The notes below the pieces were generated by a model that made no database searches, had not been told where the DNA came from, and worked only from the letters and a program-made list of their open reading frames with translations. A stretch of DNA of 64,000 nt from Halobacteriales archaeon QS_6_71_20 (GTDB lineage Archaea > Halobacteriota > Halobacteria > Halobacteriales > Haloferacaceae). Shown here in pieces: positions 23,021 through 32,678 of this stretch. Position 1 is the first letter of the stretch. Every line of letters starts with the position of its first letter. The stretch spans positions 47,106-111,105 of the forward strand of contig PXRU01000029.1 in the NCBI GenBank assembly GCA_003020945.1, in the 5' to 3' direction. The translations under genes and the position numbers were made by a program.

Positions 23021-24109
23021 ATGACAGACAGTGACAGCAATCAGCTACCGGCGTGGCGACCGGCCGGACCGGCCCCCGGCGTTCGCGTCGAGGTGGCCGC
23101 CGTGACCGTCGCGGACGTGCTGGTCCCGGTGGAGGAGTCGACCACCCTCCGGAAGACGGTCGGCTACGTCGTGCGTCGGGCGGTCGAGACCGACGGGCCG
23201 ACGACGCTGCACTTCGTGTACCCGCTCTCCAGTCGGGGGACGACCGGCGACGAGTACGAGCGCGCGACGGAGCTGCTCGACCGGGTCGCGATGTGGGCCG
23301 CCGAGGACGGCGGCGACGACGACCGGATCGCCGTCGAGACCGCGGCCGTCGCCGCCGGCGAGTACCTGTTCAGCCCCGGCGACTACGCCGACGCGGTCGC
23401 GGAGTACGCCGCCGACTACGGCGTCGACGCCGTCGTCCTCGATCCCGAGTACTACCCGAGCGGCTCGTCGCCGCTGCTGCCGGCGCTGGCGGCCGAACTC
23501 CGCGGCAGGGGACTCGAAGTCGAGGAGGCGCCCGTCGAGCGCGAGACGCGCCGGGGACCCCTCGTCCGTCGGTCCGGCGCCGGCCAGTTCCTGCTGCTTT
23601 TCGCTCTCTCCGCCGGCTTCTACCTGTTCCTCGCGGGGTCGCTGTCGCCGTACAACCTCCTCTCGGGGGCGGTGACGGCGGCGACGGCCGCGGGGATCCT
23701 GTGGCACGTCTCGCTGACCGGGTCGGTTCGGCCCCGCCGGGTGGCGGCGCAGTCCGCCCGGCTGACGCTGTACGTCCCCCTCCTGCTGTGGGAGATCGCG
23801 AAGGCGAACGTCCAGATCGCGTACGTCGTGCTCCACCCGTCGCTGCCGATCGACCCGAAGATCGTCGAGTTCGACGCGGACGTGTGGTCGACGCTGCCGG
23901 CGGCGACGCTGGCGAACAGCATCACGCTCACGCCCGGCACCCTCACCGTCGACGTCGAGAGCCGCCACTTCACGATCCACTCGCTGACCGCCGGCGCCCG
24001 CGAGGACCTGCTCGGCGGCAGACTCGAACGGGCGGTGCGGTTCGTCTACTACGGCCGCGCGGCCGCCAGGCGGCCGACGCCGGCCGAGCGCGCGGAGGTG
24101 GAGGAGTGA
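23021..24109 (+). CDS. mnhE: Monovalent cation/H+ antiporter subunit E with N-terminal USP-like domain
   Basis: 362 residues. The C-terminal ~170 residues are MnhE: FALSAGFYLFLAGSLSPYNL, VPLLLWEIAKANVQIAYVVL and LANSITLTPGTLTVDVESRH are family hallmarks. The first ~170 residues are a soluble alpha/beta domain like a universal stress protein half: VADVLVPVEESTTLRKTVGY, LHFVYPLSS and YGVDAVVLDPEYYPSG. Plain MnhE is about 160 residues, so this is a fusion that may sense nucleotide or stress. It opens a nine-gene operon for a Mrp/Mnh-type sodium/proton antiporter in the membrane and overlaps the next gene by four bases. Confidence 0.92.
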   Translation: MTDSDSNQLPAWRPAGPAPGVRVEVAAVTVADVLVPVEESTTLRKTVGYVVRRAVETDGPTTLHFVYPLSSRGTTGDEYERATELLDRVAMWAAEDGGDDDRIAVETAAVAAGEYLFSPGDYADAVAEYAADYGVDAVVLDPEYYPSGSSPLLPALAAELRGRGLEVEEAPVERETRRGPLVRRSGAGQFLLLFALSAGFYLFLAGSLSPYNLLSGAVTAATAAGILWHVSLTGSVRPRRVAAQSARLTLYVPLLLWEIAKANVQIAYVVLHPSLPIDPKIVEFDADVWSTLPAATLANSITLTPGTLTVDVESRHFTIHSLTAGAREDLLGGRLERAVRFVYYGRAAARRPTPAERAEVEE

Positions 24110-24381
24110 GCCTGATCGCCGACGCCCTGCTCGCCGCGGCCGCGGGCTTTGCCGCCGTCTCCGTCCTGGTGCTGTACCGCGCGCTCAGGGGACCGACGAT
24201 GCAGGACCGCGTCATCGCGGTGAACGTCGCCGGGTCGAACACGGTGGTGATCGCCGCGCTGTTCGCGGCCGCCACCGGGACGCCGGGCGCGCTCGACATC
24301 GCGCTCGTGTACGCCCTGTTGAACTTCGTCATGAGCATCGCCATCTCGAAGTTCACCGTCGAGCGCGGGGGTGTGCTCTGA
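24106..24381 (+). CDS. mnhF: Monovalent cation/H+ antiporter subunit F
   Basis: 91 residues from GTG 24106, which overlaps the mnhE stop (GTGA). Three membrane helices; LYRALRGPTMQDRVIAVNVA is the typical MnhF motif, followed by NTVVIAALFAAATGTPGALD and ALLNFVMSIAISKFTVER. A small subunit of the antiporter membrane complex needed for assembly. Its TGA overlaps the ATG of the next gene by one base. Confidence 0.92.
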   Translation: MSLIADALLAAAAGFAAVSVLVLYRALRGPTMQDRVIAVNVAGSNTVVIAALFAAATGTPGALDIALVYALLNFVMSIAISKFTVERGGVL

Positions 24382-24785
24382 TGGTCACCGTCACCGAGGG
24401 GGTCGTGATCGCGCTGCTGGGCGGCGGCCTCCTCTTCGCGGCCGTCGCGGCGGTCGGGCTCGTCCGGCTCCCGGACCTGTACACCCGGGCCCACAGCGCC
24501 TCCAAGAGCGACACCCTCGGCGCGGTGCTGACGCTTGCGGCCGCCGCCATCGCGTTCGACACCGACACCGAGACGCTGAAGCTGGCGCTGCTGATCGCGT
24601 TCATGTTCATCACCAACCCCACCGCCGCCCACGCGATCGTGCGGGCGGCCGCCGACCAGGGTATCGACCCGTGGACCGCCGACGACGCCGACGACGGGAG
24701 CGTCGAGGTCGACGCCGTCCCGCCCGACTCGGAGGCCGGGGACGACCCGGACGGCGCCGTCGCCGACGGGGGTGAGCGGTCGTGA
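24381..24785 (+). CDS. mnhG: Monovalent cation/H+ antiporter subunit G
   Basis: 134 residues. GLVRLPDLYTRAHSASKSDT near residue 27 is the signature of MnhG/MrpG, followed by two helices (LGAVLTLAAAAIAF and LALLIAFMFITNPTAAHAI). The last ~40 residues are an acidic soluble tail (DDADDGSVEVDAVPP and on) absent from bacterial MrpG, as is common in haloarchaea. It starts one base inside the mnhF stop and overlaps the next gene by four bases. Confidence 0.92.
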   Translation: MVTVTEGVVIALLGGGLLFAAVAAVGLVRLPDLYTRAHSASKSDTLGAVLTLAAAAIAFDTDTETLKLALLIAFMFITNPTAAHAIVRAAADQGIDPWTADDADDGSVEVDAVPPDSEAGDDPDGAVADGGERS

Positions 24786-25315
24786 CGCCCGTCGAGGCGG
24801 TCGTGCTCGCGTTCGTCGTGGGCGCCGCGCTCGCGACGGCGCTGCTGCGCGACGTGCTCGCGTCGATCATCGCGTTCGCCGCCTACAGCCTCGGGGTGGC
24901 GGTCGTCTGGCTCCTCCTGCGGGCGCCCGATGTGGGGCTCACCGAGGCGGCCGTCGGCGCCGGCGTAACGACGGTGCTGTTCCTGTTGACGATCGCCAAG
25001 ACTGTCCGCCCGGCCAGCGAGGACCTGTTCGTCGACGTGGATCCCACCGCCTTAGGCGTGTCCGCGCTGCTGGTCGCGGCGCTCGGAACGACGCTGTCGG
25101 CGCTGCCGCCGGTCGGCTCGTCGTCGGCGCCGGTGGCGACCTCCAGGGTGACGGCGTACTACCTGGAGAACGCCTACCACGAGGCGGGCGTGAAAAACGC
25201 CGTGACGGCGGTGCTCGCGGCGTACCGCGGCTTCGACACGCTCGGGGAGGCGGTCGTCGTGTTCGCGGGGTTCGTCGGACTGCTGGTCGTGCTCGACCGG
25301 GGGGTGCTCGCGTGA
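24782..25315 (+). CDS. Antiporter subunit, DUF4040 (MbhD/MbhE-like, MrpA C-terminal equivalent)
   Basis: 177 residues from GTG 24782. The first part is DUF4040: ALATALLRDVLASIIAFAAY, SLGVAVVWLLLRAPDVGLTE and AAVGAGVTTVLFLLTIAKTV. The rest, DPTALGVSALLVAALGTTLS and VTAYYLENAYHEAGVKNAVT then AYRGFDTLGEAVVVFAG, is MbhE-like. In bacterial Mrp these pieces form the C-terminal end of subunit A; here they stand as a separate gene. Overlaps both neighbours by four bases. Confidence 0.85.
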   Translation: MTPVEAVVLAFVVGAALATALLRDVLASIIAFAAYSLGVAVVWLLLRAPDVGLTEAAVGAGVTTVLFLLTIAKTVRPASEDLFVDVDPTALGVSALLVAALGTTLSALPPVGSSSAPVATSRVTAYYLENAYHEAGVKNAVTAVLAAYRGFDTLGEAVVVFAGFVGLLVVLDRGVLA

Positions 25316-25827
25316 GCGCCGTCGCCGCGCCCGACGGGGACGACCCCGAGGAGTCGGAGTCACAGCGCCAGCGTGAGCGGGCGGACCGCCCGTACGTCGA
25401 GAGCCCGATCATCATGGCGACCGTCCGGATCGTCGCGCCGTTCGTGTTCACCCTCGGCGCGTTCGTGATGTTCCACGGCGCCGACTCCGCGGGCGGCGGG
25501 TTCCAGGGCGGCGTCATCGTCGGCACCGTGATCTTGATGGTGGCGATCGCGTTCGGCGTGGAGCCGACCCGCGACTGGCTTTCGGCGTCGCTGCTCACGA
25601 CGCTGGTCGTGGTCGGCGTCGCGCTGTTCATGGGAGTCGGACTGACCGCGCTGGCGTTCGGCGGCGCGTTCCTGGAGTACACCGCGATCCCGGTCCATCA
25701 CGCCAGCAAGTACGGCATCGAACTGGTCGAGGTCGGCATCGGGATCGTCGTCTCCGGCGCCGTCGTCGGCCTGTTCTTCGGGCTGGCATCCGGCCACGCC
25801 GGCGACGACGCGGAGGCGGAGTCGTGA
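25312..25827 (+). CDS. mnhB: Monovalent cation/H+ antiporter subunit B
   Basis: 171 residues from GTG 25312. After an acidic-basic soluble start of ~25 residues comes the MnhB domain: SPIIMATVRIVAPFVFTLGA, FMFHGADSAGGGFQGGVIVG in modified form (VMFHGADSAGGGFQGG), and HHASKYGIELVEVGIGIVVS. The HG...GGGFQGG motif is diagnostic. Four membrane helices. Overlaps the previous and next genes by four bases each. Confidence 0.93.
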   Translation: MSAVAAPDGDDPEESESQRQRERADRPYVESPIIMATVRIVAPFVFTLGAFVMFHGADSAGGGFQGGVIVGTVILMVAIAFGVEPTRDWLSASLLTTLVVVGVALFMGVGLTALAFGGAFLEYTAIPVHHASKYGIELVEVGIGIVVSGAVVGLFFGLASGHAGDDAEAES

Positions 25828-26180
25828 TCGACGTCGTCCTCGACCGGGCGTACTTCGTCGTCGCCTTCCTCCTGCTCGGGATCGGGGCGCACATGTTGAT
25901 CGGGGACAGAAACCTCGTCAAGAAGGTGATCGGCATGAACGTGTTCCAGACGGGGATCTTCCTGTTTCTCATCGCCTCGGCGTACGTCGCGGGGGCGTCG
26001 GCGCCGCTGCTCACCGAGCCGGGGCCGTACGTCAGCCCGCTCCCGCACGTGCTCATCCTGACGGCCATCGTCGTCGGGGTGAGCCTCACCGCGGTCGCGC
26101 TGGGGCTCATCGTCCGCATCTACGGCGAGTACGGGACGCTGCGTGCGGACCTCGTCGGGGAGGTGGACGGCGGTGAGTGA
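25824..26180 (+). CDS. mnhC: Monovalent cation/H+ antiporter subunit C (NuoK-like)
   Basis: 118 residues from GTG 25824, with three membrane helices. LLGIGAHMLIGDRNLVKKVI and GMNVFQTGIFLFLIA match MrpC and the NuoK subunit of complex I; PLPHVLILTAIVVGVSLTAV and ALGLIVRIYGEYG follow. It contributes to the proton or sodium path with the D-type subunits. Overlaps the next gene by eight bases. Confidence 0.93.
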   Translation: MIDVVLDRAYFVVAFLLLGIGAHMLIGDRNLVKKVIGMNVFQTGIFLFLIASAYVAGASAPLLTEPGPYVSPLPHVLILTAIVVGVSLTAVALGLIVRIYGEYGTLRADLVGEVDGGE

Positions 26181-27699
26181 CCTCCCCGCGCTCGTAGTCG
26201 TGGTGCCCATCCTCGGGGCGCTCGTCTCGCTGCTGTCGGGGATCCGCTGGGACCGCGGCGGCTGGTACGTCGCCGCGGCGACGCTCGCCGTGCAGGTCGG
26301 GCTGGCCGTCTCGCTGGCCGCCGACGCGTTCGCCGGCGAGCCGGGTAGCTACGCCGTCGGCGGCTTCACGCCGCCGTTCGGCATCGAGCTGCTCGTGGAC
26401 GGGCTGTCGGCGTCGATGGTCGTACTCGTGGCGGTCGTCGCGCTGGGCGTGCTGGCGTACGCCCGAACCGCCGGCCCGCGGTCGCCCCGCTTTTTCGCGA
26501 CGTATCTCCTGCTCGTCAGCGGCCTCTCCGGGATGTCGATCACCGGCGACGCGTTCAACATGTACGTGTTCCTAGAGATCGTCGGGTTGACCGCCTACGC
26601 GCTCGTCGCCAGCGGCGAGGGCGGCCGCCCGGCGGTCGCGGCGCTGAAGTACCTCCTCGTGGGGACGTTCGGCGCCTCGCTGTACCTGCTGGGCGTCGGC
26701 TACGCGTACATCGCGACGGGGACGCTCAACATGGCCGACCTCGCGAGCGAGCTGGCGGCGGTCGGCTACGCCTCGCCGCTGGTGCGCGCCTCGTTCGCGT
26801 TCGTCGTCGTCGGGCTGTTCGTGAAGGTGGCGATGTTCCCGCTGCACACCTGGCAGCCCGGCGCGTACGCCGGCGCGCCCGACTCGGTGAGCGCGCTCAT
26901 CGCGTCGCTCGTGTCGACGGTCAGCGCCTACGCGCTCGTGCGGATCGTCCTCACCGTGTTCACGCCGGAGTTCCTGGAGGCGGTGTCGTTCGCCCGCCCG
27001 CTGCTGGCGGCGACGGCCGCGGTGAGCATCGTGCTCGGCAGCCTGCTGGCGGTGGCACAGACGGAGATCGAGCGGATGCTCGCGTACTCCTCCGTCTCGC
27101 AGTTCGGCCTCGTCGTCGCCGCGCTGTCGGTCTCCAACGCCGCCGCGCTCGTCGGCCTCGCGGTCCACCTAGTGGGCCACGCCGTGATGAAGGGCGGGCT
27201 GTTCCTCGCCTCCGGGCTGGTGTCGACGGGCGCCGACGCCCGCACGGTCGCCGATTTCGACGGGCTCGGCTCCCGAATGCCGGTCGCGGCCGCGAGCTTC
27301 GGCGCGCTCGCGCTCGGCATGGTCGGCGTCCCCCCGCTGGTCGGCTTCTTCGGGAAGTGGTACGTCGTCCTCGGGGCGCTGGAGGCGGGGGCGTGGGGGC
27401 TGACGGCCGTCATCCTCCTGTCGACGCTGCTGACGCTGGCGTACTTCGCGCGCCTGCTCGAACGGATGTTCTTCCGGGAGACGCCCGAACCGGCGTCCGG
27501 GGCGGCGGTCGCCGACGGCGCCGGTGCCCCGGACCTCGCCGGCGACGGCGCGGGCGACACCGTCCCCGGCGCCGCGGACCTCTCCACGGGGATGTACGCC
27601 GCCGTCGTCGCGGCGGCGCTGCTTGCGGTCGGTCTCGGGGCGGCCGTGCCGGCGTACGAGTCCGCGCTCGCTCCGACGATCGAGGTGTTCCTCTCGTGA
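26173..27699 (+). CDS. mnhD: Monovalent cation/H+ antiporter subunit D, first of three
   Basis: 508 residues from GTG 26173, with about 14 membrane helices. Proton-pumping NuoL/M/N family: YVFLEIVGLTAYALVASGEG near residue 135 holds the conserved Glu, ALKYLLVGTFGASLYLLGVG follows, and KVAMFPLHTWQPGAYAGAPD near 218 has the conserved Lys and HxW motif. AQTEIERMLAYSSVSQFGLV is the broken-helix region. Ends with an acidic loop and a final helix. It should exchange sodium for protons. Overlaps mnhC and the next subunit. Confidence 0.93.
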   Translation: MSDLPALVVVVPILGALVSLLSGIRWDRGGWYVAAATLAVQVGLAVSLAADAFAGEPGSYAVGGFTPPFGIELLVDGLSASMVVLVAVVALGVLAYARTAGPRSPRFFATYLLLVSGLSGMSITGDAFNMYVFLEIVGLTAYALVASGEGGRPAVAALKYLLVGTFGASLYLLGVGYAYIATGTLNMADLASELAAVGYASPLVRASFAFVVVGLFVKVAMFPLHTWQPGAYAGAPDSVSALIASLVSTVSAYALVRIVLTVFTPEFLEAVSFARPLLAATAAVSIVLGSLLAVAQTEIERMLAYSSVSQFGLVVAALSVSNAAALVGLAVHLVGHAVMKGGLFLASGLVSTGADARTVADFDGLGSRMPVAAASFGALALGMVGVPPLVGFFGKWYVVLGALEAGAWGLTAVILLSTLLTLAYFARLLERMFFRETPEPASGAAVADGAGAPDLAGDGAGDTVPGAADLSTGMYAAVVAAALLAVGLGAAVPAYESALAPTIEVFLS

Positions 27700-29411
27700 C
27701 GGATATCGCGTCGTTCGGACCGCTCGCGGCCGTGCTCGTCTCCGCCGTCGCCGTCGGACCGATCCTGCTGTCCGGCGGCCGCCCGAACCTCCGGGAGTCG
27801 TGGACGGCGGTCGCGGCGCTGGTCAAGTTCGGCATCGTCGCCAGCATGGTGCCCGGCGTCCTCCGGGGCGACACGTACGTCACCGACCTCGGGGCGTTCC
27901 TCCCGGGCGCCCGGTTCGCGCTGGAGGCGGACGCGCTCGGTATCCTGTTCGCGCTGCTGGCGAGCTTCCTGTGGATCATCACCAGCAGCTACAGCGTGGG
28001 CTACATGCGCGGGCTGGACGAACACTCCCAGACCCGGTACTTCGCCGCGTTCGCGGCCAGCCTCTCGGCGGCCGTCGGCGTGGCGTTCGCCTCGAACCTG
28101 CTGGTGCTTTTCGTCTTCTACGAACTGCTGACCGTGGCGACGTACCCGCTGGTCGCCCACGACGAGACCGACGAGGCGCGGGCGGCCGGCCGGAAGTACC
28201 TCGCGTACACGTTCAGCGGCGGCGTCGCCGTCCTCGCCGGCACCGCGCTCGTCTACTGGCTCACCGGGACGGTGACGTTCACGCCCGGCGGCATCGCCGG
28301 CCTGGGCGGCGCCGACCCGACGGTCGCCCGGCTGGCGTTCGCGCTCCTCGCGGGCGGGTTCGGCGTCAAGGCGGCGCTGATGCCGCTGCACTCGTGGCTC
28401 CCCGACGCGATGGTCGCCCCCACCCCCGTGTCGGCGCTGCTGCACGCGGTCGCCGTCGTGAAAAGCGGAGTGTTCGGCATCGCCCGGCTCGTGCTCGACG
28501 TGTTCGGCCCGGACGCCGTCTCGGAGCTGGGTGTCGGACTCCCGCTCGCGGCCGTCGCGGCGTTCACGCTCCTCGTCGCCAGCGTGATCGCGCTCAGACA
28601 GGACAACCTCAAGCGGCGGCTGGCGTTCTCGACGGTGAGCCAGCTCTCCTACATCGTGCTCGGGCTGGCCGTGCTGGACCCGACGGCGCTTGTGGGCGGG
28701 CTGCTCCACATCCCGGCACACGCGTTCATGAAGATCACCCTCTTCTTCGCGGCCGGCGCGATCCACGTCGAGACACACACCGACGACATCTCCGGGATGG
28801 CCGGCATCGGCCGGCGGCTGCCGCTGACGATGACCGCCTTCGCCGTCGCGGCCGCCGGGATGGCGGGCGTCCCGCTGGTCGCCGGCTTCGTGAGCAAGTA
28901 CTTCCTGCTCATCGGGGCGATCTCGGTCGAGCGGACGCTGCTGGCCGTCGCGCTGCTCGTGTCCGGCGTGTTGAACGTCGCGTACTTCTGGCCGGTCGTG
29001 TACACGGCGTTCTTCGAGTCCGCCGAGGACAGCGACCGGAAGCCGCTGATCGAGGGGCCGCTCGGCGGCCGGTTCCCGTGGGGCGCCGACGCCGCCGGCG
29101 ACGCCGACCCCGGCCCGGTCGCGGACGGCGGCGCCGAGGGCGGGCGCGCGGCGGCGGCGACGGCCGCCGCCGGCGACGGCCGCGGACACGACGCTGACGA
29201 CGCGGATCACACCGACGCGCACGGTCACGGCCACGCCGCCGGCGGCTGGGAGCGCCGCGGCTGGACCGGCGGCGAGTCGACGTGGTTCATGCTCGGCCCG
29301 ATCCTGGCGGTCGCGCTCGGCTCCGTCGTCCTCGGGGTCGTCCCCGACGGCGCGGTGTTCCTGCGGATCGTCCGGCTCGTCGTCTCCGGCGTCACGGGGG
29401 TGAGCGTCTAA
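27696..29411 (+). CDS. mnhD: Monovalent cation/H+ antiporter subunit D, second of three
   Basis: 571 residues from GTG 27696. NuoL/M/N-type: [20 protein letters not shown] near residue 142 with the conserved Glu, [20 protein letters not shown] near 225, [20 protein letters not shown] near 303 and [21 protein letters not shown] long hydrophilic loop near residues 455-530, rich in Asp, Ala and His (HGHGHAAGG), precedes the last helices; the His run may bind metal. It differs clearly from the first D subunit, so this is an old paralogue and not a recent duplicate. Overlaps both neighbours. Confidence 0.92.
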   Translation: MTDIASFGPLAAVLVSAVAVGPILLSGGRPNLRESWTAVAALVKFGIVASMVPGVLRGDTYVTDLGAFLPGARFALEADALGILFALLASFLWIITSSYSVGYMRGLDEHSQTRYFAAFAASLSAAVGVAFASNLLVLFVFYELLTVATYPLVAHDETDEARAAGRKYLAYTFSGGVAVLAGTALVYWLTGTVTFTPGGIAGLGGADPTVARLAFALLAGGFGVKAALMPLHSWLPDAMVAPTPVSALLHAVAVVKSGVFGIARLVLDVFGPDAVSELGVGLPLAAVAAFTLLVASVIALRQDNLKRRLAFSTVSQLSYIVLGLAVLDPTALVGGLLHIPAHAFMKITLFFAAGAIHVETHTDDISGMAGIGRRLPLTMTAFAVAAAGMAGVPLVAGFVSKYFLLIGAISVERTLLAVALLVSGVLNVAYFWPVVYTAFFESAEDSDRKPLIEGPLGGRFPWGADAAGDADPGPVADGGAEGGRAAAATAAAGDGRGHDADDADHTDAHGHGHAAGGWERRGWTGGESTWFMLGPILAVALGSVVLGVVPDGAVFLRIVRLVVSGVTGVSV

Positions 29412-31171
29412 TGGTCGACCCGGTCGTCCCGCCGTTCCTCCCGGTGCTGGTCGTCGCGCTGCTGGTTCCGCTGTTGGGCCGGCGCGCGGGCCACGCGCTC
29501 GGCGTGCTGGCGACCGCCGCCGTCGTGCCGTACGTCTGGCTCGTGCCGGGCGGCGAGCACCTCCCGACGCTGCTTTTCGGCTTCGACGCCGTCCTGTTCA
29601 ACGTCGACGGCTTCTCCCGGCTGATGGGCGTCGTCTTCGGGTTCATCGGCGCCGTCGCGGTGGGGTACTCGTGGGCGACGGCGGCGGACGCCCGACAGAC
29701 CGCGTTCGCGCTCGGCTACGTCGGCACCAGCCTCGGCGCCGTGTTCGGCGGCGACTGGCTCACGCTGATCTTCTTCTGGGAGCTGATGGCCGTCACCAGC
29801 ACGCTGCTGGTGTGGCACTACGGCGGTCGCGCGGTGCGTGCGGGCTTCCGGTACGCCCTTCTGCACGGCGTCGGCGGCACGCTCCTGCTGGGTGCGATCG
29901 CCTGGCACTACGCACGGACGGGGACGTTCCTGTTCGCCGGCGACGGGCTCGACGGGACGGTCGCGCCGCTGCTTGCGGCCGTCGGCGTCGGCGTCAACGT
30001 CGGCTTCATCGGCCTGCACGCGTGGCTGCCCGACACCTACCCGCGCCCCCACGTCGCCGCCAGCGTCTTCCTCTGTGTGTACACCACCAAAACCGGCGTG
30101 TACGGCATGTTCCGGGTGTTCCCGGAGGGGGAGATCGCGGTCGCGTACATGGGCGGGCTGATGGCGGTGTTCGGCGCGGCGATGGCGCTGCTGCAGGGGG
30201 ACATGCGCCGGCTCCTCTCGTACCACATCCAGTCGCAGGTGGGGTACATGGTCGCGGGCGTCGGCCTCGGCGGCGCGCTCGCAACCGCCGGCGCGTTCGG
30301 CCACGTGTTCAACCACATCCTTTACAAGAGCCTGCTGTTCATGACGGTCGGCGTCGTCATCTACCGGACCGGCGAACAGCACCTCGAGGAGCTGGGCGGG
30401 CTCTGGCGGAAGCTCCCGGTCACCGCCGTCGCGTTCCTCGTCGCCGCCCTGTCGATCGCGGGGTTCCCCGGGTTCAACGGCTTCGTCTCCAAGGGGATGG
30501 TGATCGGCGCCGCCCACAAGAAACACTACGACGTCCTCTGGTACCTGCTGCTGGCGGGGGGCGTCGGGACGTTCCTCTCGTTCATCAAGCTGGGCTACTA
30601 CGTGTTCCTCCACGGGGAGTACGAGGGCGAGGTTCGGTCGGCGAACCTCGGGCAGAAGGCGGCGATGTCGGCCGTCGCGGCGCTGTGTGTCCTGTTCGGC
30701 GTCTACCCCGCGGCGCTGTTCGAGATCCTGCCGGACACGGGGAGCTACAAGTACACCACCTACACGATCCCCCACGTCGAGGAGGCGCTGATCCTCGCGG
30801 CGCTGGGCGTCGTCGGGTTCGCCCTCCTCAAGCGGCCGCTGAAGCGGGTGGGTCGTGTCCCGGACGTGGACGCGGCCTACAACCCCCTGGGGTTCCACGG
30901 CACCCGGGGACTGGTCGTGGGCGCCACGGAGCTGTACGCGGCCGTCGACCGCGCGACCGTCGCCGCCGCCGGCGCCGTCGCCTCGACGGTGCGCGACCCC
31001 GCGACCGCGCTCGGCCGCGTCGGGCTCGTGCGGTCGCTCGCGGGCGATGCCGAGGCGGACGGGGACCCGACGGCCGGGGAGACGGAGCGGGTCGACCTCC
31101 GGGCCGGCTTCGGCACGAGCGTGCTGCTCGTGACGGCGCTTCTGGTCCTCGCGCTGGTGCTGGTCGTCTGA
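29411..31171 (+). CDS. mnhD: Monovalent cation/H+ antiporter subunit D, third of three
   Basis: 586 residues from ATG 29411, which shares its A with the preceding TAA. NuoL/M/N-type: [20 protein letters not shown] near residue 120 with the conserved Glu, [20 protein letters not shown] near 200, [20 protein letters not shown] near 262 and [22 protein letters not shown]-terminal extension after [20 protein letters not shown] resembles the tail of Na+/H+ antiporter D subunits of Mbh/Mrp type. Last gene of the operon. Confidence 0.92.
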   Translation: MVDPVVPPFLPVLVVALLVPLLGRRAGHALGVLATAAVVPYVWLVPGGEHLPTLLFGFDAVLFNVDGFSRLMGVVFGFIGAVAVGYSWATAADARQTAFALGYVGTSLGAVFGGDWLTLIFFWELMAVTSTLLVWHYGGRAVRAGFRYALLHGVGGTLLLGAIAWHYARTGTFLFAGDGLDGTVAPLLAAVGVGVNVGFIGLHAWLPDTYPRPHVAASVFLCVYTTKTGVYGMFRVFPEGEIAVAYMGGLMAVFGAAMALLQGDMRRLLSYHIQSQVGYMVAGVGLGGALATAGAFGHVFNHILYKSLLFMTVGVVIYRTGEQHLEELGGLWRKLPVTAVAFLVAALSIAGFPGFNGFVSKGMVIGAAHKKHYDVLWYLLLAGGVGTFLSFIKLGYYVFLHGEYEGEVRSANLGQKAAMSAVAALCVLFGVYPAALFEILPDTGSYKYTTYTIPHVEEALILAALGVVGFALLKRPLKRVGRVPDVDAAYNPLGFHGTRGLVVGATELYAAVDRATVAAAGAVASTVRDPATALGRVGLVRSLAGDAEADGDPTAGETERVDLRAGFGTSVLLVTALLVLALVLVV

Positions 31172-31251
31172 GCCGCCCCCGGTTCCTCGCCGCGCCTCGC
31201 TCGAACGCCCCCGATCGTCAGGCTTTACGTGGGCCTTGCCGTCGGGTCGAC

Positions 31252-31818
31252 ATGGACCGCCTGCGTCGGTCTCTGCTGGACGCGCCGATCATCGAGAAGG
31301 GCGAGTACCAGTACTTCGTCCACCCGATCAGCGACGGCGTTCCGATGCTGGAGCCGGAGCTGCTCCGGGAGATCGTCATCCGGATCATCCGCAAGGCCGA
31401 GATCGAGGACGTCGACAAGATCGTCACGCCCGCCGCGATGGGGATCCACATCTCCACCGCGCTGTCGCTGATGACCGACATCCCGCTGGTGGTCATCCGG
31501 AAACGGGAGTACGGCCTGGACGGCGAAGTCGCCCTCCAGCAGGAGACGGGCTACTCCGAAGGGGAGATGTACATCAACGACGTGTTCGAGGGCGACAAGG
31601 TGCTCGTCCTCGACGACGTGTTGTCGACGGGCGGCACGATGAAGGGGATCCTCGACGCGCTCACCCACATCGGCGCCGACGTCGTCGACGTCGTCGCGGT
31701 GATCAAGAAGGCCGGCCCCAACAGGCTCGACGACACCGGCCACTCCGTGAGGACGCTCATCAACGTCACCGTCGAGGACGGCGAGGTCGTCGTCGTCGAC
31801 GAGCACGGCGACGGGTAG
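31252..31818 (+). CDS. hpt: Hypoxanthine/guanine phosphoribosyltransferase
   Basis: 188 residues. Type I phosphoribosyltransferase of purine salvage, joining hypoxanthine or guanine to PRPP. The PRPP-binding loop is [20 protein letters not shown] near residue 118; [18 protein letters not shown] near 58 and [20 protein letters not shown] near 80 match archaeal HGPRTases. ATG 31252 has a TATA-like GCTTTACG about 27 bp upstream. Related adenine phosphoribosyltransferases share the fold, so substrate preference is inferred from overall similarity. Confidence 0.9.
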   Translation: MDRLRRSLLDAPIIEKGEYQYFVHPISDGVPMLEPELLREIVIRIIRKAEIEDVDKIVTPAAMGIHISTALSLMTDIPLVVIRKREYGLDGEVALQQETGYSEGEMYINDVFEGDKVLVLDDVLSTGGTMKGILDALTHIGADVVDVVAVIKKAGPNRLDDTGHSVRTLINVTVEDGEVVVVDEHGDG

Positions 31819-31860
31819 CGACTCCCCGGTCCTTTTCACTCCGGCAGCCGCAGTGTCGGC

Positions 31861-32298
31861 ATGGTCTCGACCCGGCTCCTCGGCGTGGTGAGCACGTCGA
31901 TGCTCGTCGTGGGCGCGCTCTCCGTCGGGCAGGCGCTTCACCTCTCGGTCGTCACCGGCCGGGTCCCGATTACGGCCACCCCGGTCGTGGTGTACGGCGT
32001 CGCGGGCGTCGTCGCGCTCGCGATCGGCTACCGGGCCCGCCGGCCGATCGCGGAGGAGTACGGGCTCACGAGCGACGCGCGGCGGCGCGGCGAACGCGAG
32101 CGCCGCCGGTCACCGTCCACGGGGGGCGCCGCCGACGCCGAGGGGGCCGACGGAGCCGACGCCGCGACCGCCGGCGGCCCGGGGAGCGACGACGGCGACG
32201 GCTTCGACCCGGCGATGAGCCCGCTGGGCGAGGCCGAACCCGGGGACGCCGCGCGGGAGCGTCGCGAGGAGTCCGGCGACGCCGAAACCGAACGATAG
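31861..32298 (+). CDS. Two-helix membrane protein with acidic tail, unknown function
   Basis: 145 residues. Two hydrophobic segments (LLGVVSTSMLVVGALSVGQA near residue 6 and VVVYGVAGVVALAIGYRARR near 42) are followed by a charged, low-complexity cytoplasmic tail rich in Ala, Gly, Asp and Arg. No family recognised. The ATG at 31861 follows the hpt stop by 42 bp. The composition fits a real haloarchaeal gene, but the tail is the sort of sequence that is poorly conserved. Confidence 0.55.
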   Translation: MVSTRLLGVVSTSMLVVGALSVGQALHLSVVTGRVPITATPVVVYGVAGVVALAIGYRARRPIAEEYGLTSDARRRGERERRRSPSTGGAADAEGADGADAATAGGPGSDDGDGFDPAMSPLGEAEPGDAARERREESGDAETER

Positions 32299-32431
32299 CC
32301 GCGAGAGACTGGCGACGAGCGGGGGTGTCCCCCCGCGTCGACGGGAGCCCTCACGGCTCCCGCGACGGAGCCGGTGTGGCATGCCGTAGCGAGGGAGTTA
32401 AGACCCGGGACCGCGGTACCGAAACGTACGA

Positions 32432-32677
32432 ATGTCCGTGAGCAATCGCGTCCCCGAGTCGCTGAAGGGTCCTCTCGGCGCCGCCTCGCTGGGCGTCATG
32501 ATCCTCGGGCTGGTGGTGGGGTACATCCTCACCATGCTCGGGATCACGCTGTTCCTCGAGCTCAACGGGATCGAGGGTATCTCCACCGTCGAGTCGCTGA
32601 CCGTGATCGGCACCGGCGTCGTCTGTATGGTCCTCGGCTACGTCGGCTGGCGGGGGTTCATGGGGTTCGCCTACTGA
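32432..32677 (+). CDS. Small two-helix membrane protein, conserved in haloarchaea
   Basis: 81 residues. SLGVMILGLVVGYILTMLGI and TVIGTGVVCMVLGYVGWRGF are membrane helices; the short N-terminus is soluble. GTTAAGA-like bases 30 bp upstream of ATG 32432 could be its promoter. It ends one base before the next gene, so the two form a pair. Function unknown. Confidence 0.65.
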   Translation: MSVSNRVPESLKGPLGAASLGVMILGLVVGYILTMLGITLFLELNGIEGISTVESLTVIGTGVVCMVLGYVGWRGFMGFAY

Positions 32678-32678
32678 G

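Noticed and set aside
23021..31171. A membrane-bound hydrogenase or complex I module
   Set aside because: Only the antiporter subunits are present; no NiFe, FeS or NuoB/C/D-type gene flanks the operon.
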